Origin: Nothopassalora personata
Lineage: Eukaryota; Ascomycota; Dothideomycetes; Mycosphaerellales; Mycosphaerellaceae
NCBI GenBank assembly: GCA_033816765.1
Contig: CM066291.1
Span: 3,782,001-3,846,000 of the forward strand
Direction of reading: 5' to 3'
Length of the DNA: 64,000 nt
The notes under the pieces were generated by a model that was not told the origin of the DNA, did no database searches, and saw nothing but the letters and a program-made list of their open reading frames with translations. Positions 43,080-51,539 of the stretch are shown piece after piece. The stretch's first letter is position 1, and each line of letters opens with the position of its first letter. The position numbers and the translations under genes are program-made.

Positions 43080-45745
43080 GTAGAAAACATCTAGGAAGCA
43101 GAAGTCTACCCTATCTATCCTATTAAGGAGCTTAGTTTAATACTAAGTAATAGGTAATCTAGAAAAGGACTCTATACGGCTTATTATAAGCCAATACCTT
43201 AAAGACACTCTATAGGCAGAACTGCATCGAGATACTATTAAGAAGGACTTCAAGTAAGTCATTTAGAACTCTACTAGGAGAGATAGACCTGTGTCCTAGC
43301 TCCGAGACTATACCGCTCTTTCTTTACCCTACTAAGTAGGCCTTAGTATCTATACCTACGAACCTTACTATTCTACACTAAAAGCCTTAGTAGGACCTAA
43401 GCCACGACTTTAAAGCATATACACCTTGTTTTATTATATTCAATTCATTATAGATTCACACTAAGAGAAAGGAGAAGAGAAGGGAACTAAAATCCCAATT
43501 CTTAGGAGAGACAATTAGAAGAGATAGTTTAACCTTTAGAGATATAAGATAGAGAGCTAGTTAGTATTCTTTACAATTAATGACCTATTAGAAGTGTTAT
43601 TTAACAACATTAAGGGTAAGAACCTAAAACTCTAGGAAGAGACTAAGATTAAAGAGATTCTTAATGTACTAATATAGACAAAACAAAATGCAGCTTGCTA
43701 CTTTAGTATCCTAAGTAGGATTATAGAAGAAGATGAATTTAAGCTTAAGGGCTCTTACGAATCTAGAAAAGCTACTAAGATATAGGTGCATCTCTAGAAC
43801 AAGTATAGCTAGGTGTTGCTAACCTATACACATAAGCTCACAAAACAGTTTGTGAACTTTGAGATAAGTGAAGAGTTTACTATTAGATCTATATAGGTAC
43901 ACCTAGTGTCTCTTAGAAGGAGGATTGCTAATGTTAACCTAGAGGGCTAGTACTATAGGAAAGCTAATGTAAGAATAACCTAGCTTTTAAGCTTACTACT
44001 ACCTAACTACTATATAGCTAGGGATACTATCATGGCTTAGCTAAAGATGGATTATAAAAGGACCTTAAAGATCCTTAAGGCTTAAGAGGCTAGATTGAAT
44101 CCCTCTAAGGCTAAGTATAGTATAGCAGCTACCTAGGTTAGGCCCTTAGGTTAGGTAAGATTACTTTCCTACCTTCTCTATAAGAAGGACTATCTTATTA
44201 AGGACTGCCCTAGTCTCTCTAGGGCAAAGAAGGTCCTTAGATCTCATTCCTAAGCACCATCCTCCTAGAATGTAACATATGTTAAGAAGAGAAGATCTCT
44301 ACTACTATCTTTAAGAAGAACACTAAGAGAGAAGTCCTCTATAGAGGAACTTAAGAAAATGGTGAAGAAACTCAGCTCTAACATGCTATTACTCTAGAAG
44401 AACTAGGCCTAGTCTCCTTCCTCTAAAACAAGGAAGACTAGGAAAGGTTTCTCTACCTAAGAGCTACCTAACTTATGCAACTTATCCTAGAAGACAATGT
44501 CTAATAATAATAAGTATAATAAAGTGGCTTACTTAACTGCAGAAGTCTAAGGCAAGTTCCCCTTATTAGAGTAGTTACTTAATTCTTGTGCTTTATCCTA
44601 TATAACTAACTAGAACTGCCTCTTTAGATCTATAACTCCCTTAACAAAGAAGAAATGGATCAAAGTAGGAGGTAGGCATTTGTTAGCTACTTATATTAGG
44701 ACTGTAGAGATAAGTAGGAGATCTAGTAGGAAAGTTGTTTTAGAAGATGTTCTACTTATACCTAAGCTAGGGGTAAACCTAGTTTCTTAGAACTAGTTTA
44801 GTAAGTAGTTTAGTGTCTAACCTCCTTCATTTTCTCTTATATCCCCCTCTAGCTAAACTGTTGTCTAGACAAGGCTTCTTAGGGGGGTTCCATTCATTAA
44901 TGAGATTTCTCCTCTACTATAAGAAAGGGCACATTACTTATTATGTGCACTACTAATGGAGAATGCCTTTGTAACTGCTAAATTAGAGACTAACCTAAAA
45001 CAGTAGGAGCTTTAGCATAGAAGATTTGCACACTTTAGGAAGAACTTACTCTAGAATCTTTATAAGGTAATAGACTTAAAAGAACCTATTCCTATTCCTA
45101 GGGATAGCTTCCATTAGTGTAGAGTGTGTTTAATAGTAAAGATGAAGAAGTACAAAGGTAAAGTTACTAAGAGAAGACCTAAAAGACTTGCCCTTATATC
45201 CATTAACATATGTAGTCTACTACTAACATTAAGGCTAGGGTTTAAATACTAGCTTAAGATTGTTAACAACTTCTCTAGAAAAAAGTAGACCTATCCTCTT
45301 AAGAAAAGAGAAGATGCTCTAGTTGCTCTCTAGAACTAGAAGATTAAGGTAGAGAGGAAATCATTAGTATAGTTAAAAGCAGTTAGGCTTAACAATATAA
45401 GGGAGCTTATTGCATTAGTTAAGCAGTAGGACAAGGATTTAGGAATTAGGCTAGAGCATACTAAGGCATATAACTCGCTCCAAAATGGACTAGTTAAAAG
45501 GTTAATACAAACCTTAGAAGACTCTATAAGGGCAATGCTTAAAGAGGCTAAGATGCTAATTGAATTCTAGCCTAAAGCACTAGAAGCCTAAACCTACATA
45601 AGGAATAAACTACTAAATAGTCTAGACTATAATAGGTTCAAGGTTTTACTAAATAAAGCCTTTAATAGTATTAAGCCAACTATTAACCATTTAAAGGTTT
45701 AGGGATGTAAAGCTATTATCTACATAGACACAAGATCCTAGCCTT
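43080..45745 (+). pseudogene. Copia-2 gag-protease-integrase remnant
   Basis: Read through RIP-type stops: gag (around 43500-44270) ending in a zinc-knuckle remnant (LLYKKDYLIKDCPSLS near 44180); a protease region near 44580 (LNSCALSYIT) with LIPKLGVNLVS near 44760; the pre-integrase start WHRRFAHFRKN near 45010 (the Trp codon is now TAG); and integrase to about 45740 (YNSLQNGLVKRLIQTLEDSIR). It ends where the LINE begins. Confidence 0.8.
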
Positions 45746-48700
45746 ATTCAATTTGGAGCAGTTTGAAGTTCTCTTCTCCTGTCTTTCTAGCCCCGGCTGC
45801 GGACGACTTCCCCTCCCGGTTTAGCGCTCCCGAAGCCGAACCTGCAACTCAATTCCAACGTTACTTCCTAAGGGAAGAGAAATGGACGAAGAACCGATCT
45901 TTAATCCCCTAGGGGACAAAGACCAACTCTCCGACCCTTCTACGCCAACCCAGCAATTTTCGAGCATCTTTCTTAACACGAATGAAGCGAACAAGATTAT
46001 GCAAAGAAAATTTATCCCCGTTGTCGGTGCAAAAAGGCCAAGCCCGTTTGTCGAGACCGTATCGGATACATCGCCGCTAAAGCGCTACGAAGCAGTACGA
46101 ACGTCCCAATCTAACGCCTTAGAGGCCGAATCCAAGCTTAACGAAGCCTACCAATTGGTAATCGACGCCGCCGCTCTAGCAAAGGGCGACCGAAAGAGGC
46201 AAGACAAGGTCCTCGAACTTGTAGGCCTCTTTAGGGCCTTCCGCGAAGACAAGGCACTCCCGACGGCAACAGCAAAGATTGAGAAGCAGGTGTACGCCCT
46301 AGAAGGGTCAGTCGCTAAGCTTACGAAGCTTATCGACAACAGGAACAACCCTACCGGGACCCAAAAGGGCCAAAACCCAACTTTCGCAAGTATCCTCTCC
46401 GGAGGCGACCCGGCCGTCCGGACCCAAACTACGACACTACGCCAAAACTCCACCCCTCCGACACTAACCTCCTCCCAACCGAGGGTAGGTCAAACTACTA
46501 CAAACGGAACCAAGACCGATAGTAGGAAGGCCTATAGAAAGAGGAACGGATGCCGGATCGTCTTCGGTATAGCAAACAATACTACCCCTCTCGACATAAT
46601 CGCTACTCGCGATACGGTGAACCGGGCGTTCTCGGTAGCTAACCTATACCCCGGACACTCAATTCTCCTTGGAACTCGCCTCTCGGAAAAAGGAAACCTC
46701 GTCCTAACACTACGGGACGAGAAAGCAAAGGAAATACTCGAAAAGAACCTTACTCTCCTTAGGACAATTGTCCCTGTCCTTCAAGTCCTCGAAGACAACT
46801 CTTGGCACAAAGTAGTTGTGCACGGAATCGACCCTATTGCCTTTAAAGAGGACGGACCGCAGAAGGTCGCCGCCGAGCTCGTAGCCTTTAACAAAGGCTT
46901 TAACCTCGCAAATACCCCTCTTTGGCTTACGAGCGAAGAAAAGCGCCTATCCCAAATGCAAGGTTCAATGCTACTCGCCTTTAAAACAAGCGAAGAAGCT
47001 ACTAAGGCTAGGAAAGATGGCCTTTGGATCGGCGCAAAGCACCTAAGGGTGCAAAGAGCGTTATCGAAAGAAGAGAGAGAAGAAAAACAGAAAGGAAAAC
47101 TAGCCTCCCCCGGATGTTAGTTACACCGTTACGTATCTTCCAAGCAAACCTAAACCGGAGCGCGGCAGCTACCGAGTCCCTACTCGAGCTAGCAATCCGC
47201 GAAAAGGCCGACATACTAGCAATCCAAGAGCCATGGCTTTTTATAGACGAAGAAAATAGTCTACGAAGATCTATAGCTCATCCGGCCTTTACAACTCTAC
47301 TACCGACTAGTACGTCGAGGATTCGCACCCTCTTCTATATTAGTAGACAAATCCAAGTCGAAATTACTCCGGTTCAAAACAGGGACCCGGATTTTCAAGT
47401 AATATCCGCAAAGGACAAGAAGGGGAATTCGATCCAAATTCTTAATGTCTACAACGAAAAAGATAGCGAGAATGTCTGGACGAACGAAAGAGCCCTATAC
47501 CAATTTACGCCGGCAACAAATACGGTGTTACTCGGCGACTTTAATATACGACACCCGTCGTGGGATCCATACGGAAAGGATAATAGCTTACGAGCTTTAA
47601 CCTTTATTAACTGGATTGAAGCAAACAACTTCTCTCTAAGAAATACCCCGAATATAGGAACCTTCTACCGAGTACACCTAAATAACCCGAGTGTCCTAGA
47701 CCTTACCTTTACAAAAGGTAGGTTATCTAACTCGGAGATAAACTGGCGTACGCTAGAGACCGGATCCGACCACCTAGCGATCTCTCTAGACATTAGAGGA
47801 AGTAATACTTCCTCTCTACCCCTACCCCCTCCTAGCGATAGACTACGCTTCGACACGTCTAAAGCAGATTGGAAAGGCTTTTCTCAAGTACTAAAGGATC
47901 GGAAAGTAGATCTAGAAGGTATAGAAGACCTAGACCTACTAGCGAGCACCTTCTCCGACATTATATCTACCGCGGCTAAACTATATATCCCTAAACTTAG
48001 GGTAGTAGCTAAGTCTAAACCGTGGTGGACGCCGGAACTTAAAGAACTTCGTAAACAAACATCTCGCGAACGTCGAAAATTAGCTAGCCCCCTAGCATCT
48101 ACTCTACGCACCGATAAAGAAGCGTACCTAGGCGCAAGGAATAAATACTTCCTAGCTATCAAAAACGCTAAGCGAGACCATTGGAACAAGTTCCTCCAAA
48201 AGACCGATCTTACGTCGGTCTATAAGGCCTTCTCCTATACAAAAGTAGGAGGGAACAGTCTAATCCCGACTATAAACGGACAGGACACATTTAAGGGAAA
48301 ATGCGAGGCCCTCCGGGGAACGCTATTCCCTTCTCCACCTCCGGATAACCCCCTAGACCCCTCCTGGGATAACTATCCTATAGGGGACTGGGACTGGGAC
48401 CGAATACAATTAGAAGAACTGCAATCGGCATGTAGTTCCTCGAAAGTAAAAGGTAAAACCCCAGGCCCGGATGGTATAACCCAAGCAATAATTCAACGCG
48501 CATTTCAAGCTATTCCAGACGCCTTTCTTAAGGTCTACGGCTCGCTATTAAACGAAGGGTACCACCCTAAGTGCTGGCGAGTAGCGATTGGATTTACTCT
48601 TGCAAAACCAGGGAAGCCCGACTACTCGATTCCTAAGGCATATAGGATAATAGCCCTCCTTAACTGTCTAGGGAAAGTAAGCGAGAGAATACTAGCGAAA

Positions 48701-49749
48701 AGACTCGGAGCTCTAGCCGATACCGGCCCGTTACTTCACGACTCGCAAATGGGCGGCAGAACTAAACGTTCGGCCGTAGACACAGCCCTCCTCCTAACCG
48801 ACTTTGTCGAAAGGAACCGAGTAAAAGGAAAGAAGACAAGCGTAGCCTTTCTAGACGTTAAAGGAGCCTTCGACCACGTAGCGAAGAACCGCCTCCTAAG
48901 AACACTAATTAAGCTACGACTCCCCTACTCGGTTATAAGGTGGGCTAAGTCCTTCCTCGAAGAACGGAGGATTCAACTATCCTTTAACGGACAAATAGAA
49001 GAGACCACGGACGTTGAGACAGGCGTACCGCAAGGTAGTCCAATCTCGCCGATTTTATTTCTTATCTATATAAGGGATCTTTTTACGGACATTAAAACCG
49101 TAACTCCCTTATCCTACATCGACGATATTGGACTCCTAGTTGCATCGACTAGCCTTAAGAAGAACGCAAAGACCCTCGAGAAAGAGGTTAAGCTCTTAAC
49201 GAAGAAAGGAGCCGAACAAGCGATAGAATTTGACCTCGCTAAAACCGAGCTCCTACACTTCGCAAAAGGCAAAGGACACGATAGTTCTATTACCCTACCA
49301 AGCGGGGAAGTTATTAAACCCGCGACAAAGGCCGTACGATGGCTAGGGATCTGGTTTGATACCTATCTTACCTTTAAAGAACATATTCAAATCCGAGCAA
49401 CTAAGGCACTTGCCTCCTTCTACAGGATGAACCGCCTAGCGAATATAGGGAATGGGTTAAGCACTCGCTCCCTACGCACACTATACCTTTCTTGCGTTAC
49501 TACCGTAGCCGACTACGGGGCGCCGGTTTGGTGGAAATCGAGGAGAGCTATTACCCCCCTAGAGGCTATACACGGAAAAGGCATTCGTAAAGTCCTAGGG
49601 GTCTTCCGTACTACTCCTACCGAGCCTGCCGAGAGAGAAGCAAACCTCCTTACCCCTCGAATTCGCCTAGAACGCCAGGTCCTCAAATATAGCTTAAGGC
49701 TAAAGAAGCTTCCCGAAGACAACCCGATTGCTAGGGCCCTAAGTAGTAA
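45746..49749 (+). mobile_element. Non-LTR retrotransposon (LINE), 3' end missing
   Basis: Composition switches at about 45740-45755 from RIP-mutated copia to CA/TG-containing DNA. Two overlapping long open frames follow, ORF1 and an endonuclease-RT ORF2. The right side stops at 49749, where the LTR of element C starts; no RNase H end, 3' UTR or tail is present. There are no internal stops. The order ORF1, APE endonuclease, RT places it in the broad Tad1/I-like LINE group of fungi. Confidence 0.85.
45882..47120 (+). CDS. LINE ORF1 (nucleic-acid-binding/gag-like protein)
   Basis: A 412-residue open frame upstream of the RT gene. The N-terminal 80 residues are Pro/Ser/Thr-rich. Residues around 75-155 are heptad-like and probably coiled-coil (EAESKLNEAYQLV...; KIEKQVYALEGSVAKLTKLI). 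A Thr/Gln-rich linker follows. A folded C-terminal region of about 170 residues (NGCRIVFGIANNTTPLD to LRVQRALSKEEREEK) resembles the RRM-like part of LINE ORF1 proteins. There is no CCHC knuckle, which such proteins often have. It would coat LINE RNA in a ribonucleoprotein. It overlaps the long ORF2 frame by 97 bases, and its TAG overlaps the junction ATGTTAG. Confidence 0.75.
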   Translation: MDEEPIFNPLGDKDQLSDPSTPTQQFSSIFLNTNEANKIMQRKFIPVVGAKRPSPFVETVSDTSPLKRYEAVRTSQSNALEAESKLNEAYQLVIDAAALAKGDRKRQDKVLELVGLFRAFREDKALPTATAKIEKQVYALEGSVAKLTKLIDNRNNPTGTQKGQNPTFASILSGGDPAVRTQTTTLRQNSTPPTLTSSQPRVGQTTTNGTKTDSRKAYRKRNGCRIVFGIANNTTPLDIIATRDTVNRAFSVANLYPGHSILLGTRLSEKGNLVLTLRDEKAKEILEKNLTLLRTIVPVLQVLEDNSWHKVVVHGIDPIAFKEDGPQKVAAELVAFNKGFNLANTPLWLTSEEKRLSQMQGSMLLAFKTSEEATKARKDGLWIGAKHLRVQRALSKEEREEKQKGKLASPGC

Positions 49750-49813
49750 TGTCTACCAACCACCCTATGTAGGCCTGTCCGAGTTGTGGTGGTATGGAGC
49801 GGTGCTTGCGTAA
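47024..49813 (+). CDS. LINE ORF2: APE endonuclease-reverse transcriptase, chimeric C-terminus
   Basis: The likely start is the ATG at 47114 (residue 31 of the open frame), inside ATGTTAG, where it overlaps the ORF1 stop. Residues about 35-250 are an AP-endonuclease-like domain (FQANLNRSAAATE; IQEPW; LLGDFNIRHPSWDP; GSDHLAISLD). The RT spans roughly 470-760: KTPGPDGITQAII, AYRIIALLNCLGKV, VAFLDVKGAFDHV, GVPQGSPISPILFLIYI and the active site YIDDIGLLV. The endonuclease would nick chromosomal DNA and the RT would copy LINE RNA there. From 49750 the frame runs into the LTR of element C, so the last 21 residues (after ARALSSN) and the stop are foreign. The natural C-terminus, probably with RNase H, is lost. 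Confidence 0.88.
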   Translation: MDRRKAPKGAKSVIERRERRKTERKTSLPRMLVTPLRIFQANLNRSAAATESLLELAIREKADILAIQEPWLFIDEENSLRRSIAHPAFTTLLPTSTSRIRTLFYISRQIQVEITPVQNRDPDFQVISAKDKKGNSIQILNVYNEKDSENVWTNERALYQFTPATNTVLLGDFNIRHPSWDPYGKDNSLRALTFINWIEANNFSLRNTPNIGTFYRVHLNNPSVLDLTFTKGRLSNSEINWRTLETGSDHLAISLDIRGSNTSSLPLPPPSDRLRFDTSKADWKGFSQVLKDRKVDLEGIEDLDLLASTFSDIISTAAKLYIPKLRVVAKSKPWWTPELKELRKQTSRERRKLASPLASTLRTDKEAYLGARNKYFLAIKNAKRDHWNKFLQKTDLTSVYKAFSYTKVGGNSLIPTINGQDTFKGKCEALRGTLFPSPPPDNPLDPSWDNYPIGDWDWDRIQLEELQSACSSSKVKGKTPGPDGITQAIIQRAFQAIPDAFLKVYGSLLNEGYHPKCWRVAIGFTLAKPGKPDYSIPKAYRIIALLNCLGKVSERILAKRLGALADTGPLLHDSQMGGRTKRSAVDTALLLTDFVERNRVKGKKTSVAFLDVKGAFDHVAKNRLLRTLIKLRLPYSVIRWAKSFLEERRIQLSFNGQIEETTDVETGVPQGSPISPILFLIYIRDLFTDIKTVTPLSYIDDIGLLVASTSLKKNAKTLEKEVKLLTKKGAEQAIEFDLAKTELLHFAKGKGHDSSITLPSGEVIKPATKAVRWLGIWFDTYLTFKEHIQIRATKALASFYRMNRLANIGNGLSTRSLRTLYLSCVTTVADYGAPVWWKSRRAITPLEAIHGKGIRKVLGVFRTTPTEPAEREANLLTPRIRLERQVLKYSLRLKKLPEDNPIARALSSNVYQPPYVGLSELWWYGAVLA

Positions 49814-50121
49814 GCAGGGGTATTTGCCGGTCCTGGGACCGGGAAATCAGGTCACGTGACGAGCAGCGCAGTAGCCAGATAAAACAAGAGGATTGGCGGA
49901 CCCTAAACCCCTATACCCTCTACTCGAGAGGTATGAATTGAATTGTTGCCTTGATGCTACGCTTACAATACTCAACTGCGCAATATATATCTCAATGGCC
50001 ATACCAGGTCCTGCTGGCTTGCCCAAATGTCCAATCAAACCTAAATGAAATTGGGCAAGTTGGACCCAAGGGACCCCTTCCCAAACCCAAACCCAAGGTC
50101 AACACAACCCATTAGTCGTCA
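49750..50121 (-). repeat. 3' LTR of element C
   Basis: 372 bases, two mismatches to 61034-61405. Sense (minus) ends are TGACGAC...GGTAGACA. Contains an imperfect copy of the 26-base palindrome at 49822-49847 and a CACGTG at 49853-49858. Confidence 0.95.
49822..49847. repeat. 26-base palindrome (copy 3, 3' LTR)
   Basis: ATTTGCCGG...CCGGGAAAT; imperfect, followed by GTCACGTGAC at 49851-49860. Confidence 0.9.
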
Positions 50122-50138
50122 ATATATCCTCCCCCATT
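50122..50138 (-). promoter_or_regulatory. Polypurine tract of element C
   Basis: On the minus strand AATGGGGGAGGATATAT runs into the 3' LTR. A purine run at this place primes plus-strand DNA synthesis in LTR elements and confirms the minus orientation. Confidence 0.6.
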
Positions 50139-50621
50139 ACGAACCTGTCCTCAGGTTCCAAAGCAGTAAGCCCGGGCCTACCATTCAGCTTGACATACAA
50201 GATGTCAGGCAATCCGTGATGGTGACGTCAATAATCCGCGACTCGCGCCCGTCGCACTGCGTTGACGTATGCCACGAGACTGGCGAGGGGTTGGGCAGCT
50301 ATGTCAGCATCAATCGAACAGGCCAGATGGTCGAACAATGTAAGCGCCATTCATGAGACAAGTGAGTGTCAGTACCAGTAACCTGATAAATCCAAAGACG
50401 AGTCCATCGCGTGGCCAGAAAGTGAGTCAAGGGAAGATAAGTGACCATAAGAAACAAGTAAGATCTAAGGACCAGAAGCACCCGTACCCGAAGCATCAAC
50501 CAGAATCAGAACCGGAAACATAACCAGAACCAGAACCAGAATCAGAACCAGAAACCCATAGGCTACAGCTGTAGCCGGAAATCAACCAGAAACCAGGAGC
50601 CCATAAACCCGCACCAACCAC
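50139..50621. other. 3' untranslated part of element C
   Basis: There is no gene. Around 50500-50600 the plus strand carries many AACCAGAA-like units (CCAGAACCAGAACCAGAATC), so the sense strand is a pyrimidine-rich TTCTGG repeat after the third gene. Confidence 0.5.
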
Positions 50622-51539
50622 TCAGTTCCACTCATTCTCACACAACTCCTTTGTCCAGACCCACTCGTTGTCGTGGCCAACACCAATCTCACTAGACGCG
50701 TCCCCAAGTGGCTGGTTGGTGAAGTTCCCATGGTAGTTGCGGAAGAAGCTCTCATCACGCCCTTCGCTTGTGAAGCACATCTGCTCGAGAGCAGTGACCA
50801 AGCTGAGCTGCTTGTCCATCAATTTCACAGCTCGGACGCGCCATTCATGCATCTTCTTGTGGAAGAGCTCCGAGTCTGGGCGGACCGCAGCATCAAGCCA
50901 CCTTCTAGCATCAAGGATGACTTCGTTGTCGTTCCAGGACTTCAAACCCGCTAGGGCATCGGACAGGGGGCTGATGCCACTGAGGTGTACGGCCGCAGGG
51001 AAAGGGTGGCCAGGTACTGGGCGTCGATACTCAAACCCTGCAGCGCTCTCACTTGGCGTCTTGAAGTCACGATGGAGGTCCATCACCTGGTGCATGCTCC
51101 AGCTTCTCTGGAGTTCAAGATAGTCATCGTCGCGGATCGCGATAAAGCAAGGGTCAATCTGACGCAGCGTCTTCTTGTGTGCGGCCTGCCTCATTGGAAC
51201 GCCTGCAGTGGTCACCCGCATTTGCCCAGCGCTTAGGTCCTCTCTGAACCAGCTGATGCTGTTCTTGCTCAGGTAATTCTGAACCCCAACCGAGAAGAAA
51301 CGCTTAAATCGGCCGTCTTCTATGCAGTCGTTGATCTGGCACCACTGGATGAACTCTGCAGCATTCCCTTGCTTATGAAAACCGTGTAAAAACTCCGGCC
51401 CACTGGTGCCCTCTGAGTCAAGAGAGTACAGCATGTTGAGCCGGTTGCTAGTCCAGTAGTTTTCAATTTCGAGGTTCAAGTCGACCCCAGCATGCTGCAC
51501 CATGGTGTTCGCATCACCCCCCCTGATGAGCCCTGTCAA
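50622..51539 (-). CDS. Element C third gene, downstream half (unknown function)
   Basis: I recognise no family. The frame is open from before 51539 to 50622 and lies in the +1 frame relative to the 670-residue frame that ends at 51514. Its conserved-looking start (FSALTGLIRGGDANTMVQHAGVDLN) continues the protein of that frame, so the two are probably one gene of about 965 residues interrupted by one extra base or read by +1 frameshifting. A run of seven C (plus strand 51517-51523; G7 in the message) lies exactly in the overlap. The sequence is hydrophilic, rich in Trp and charged residues, with no membrane segment or signal peptide, so an envelope-type role is unlikely. Confidence 0.6.
   Translation of the reverse strand: MTGLIRGGDANTMVQHAGVDLNLEIENYWTSNRLNMLYSLDSEGTSGPEFLHGFHKQGNAAEFIQWCQINDCIEDGRFKRFFSVGVQNYLSKNSISWFREDLSAGQMRVTTAGVPMRQAAHKKTLRQIDPCFIAIRDDDYLELQRSWSMHQVMDLHRDFKTPSESAAGFEYRRPVPGHPFPAAVHLSGISPLSDALAGLKSWNDNEVILDARRWLDAAVRPDSELFHKKMHEWRVRAVKLMDKQLSLVTALEQMCFTSEGRDESFFRNYHGNFTNQPLGDASSEIGVGHDNEWVWTKELCENEWN

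Noticed and set aside
49847..50038. Small minus-strand frame of 63 codons repeated at 61131-61322
   Set aside because: It lies wholly inside the two LTRs of element C; repetition is explained by the LTRs, not by coding function.
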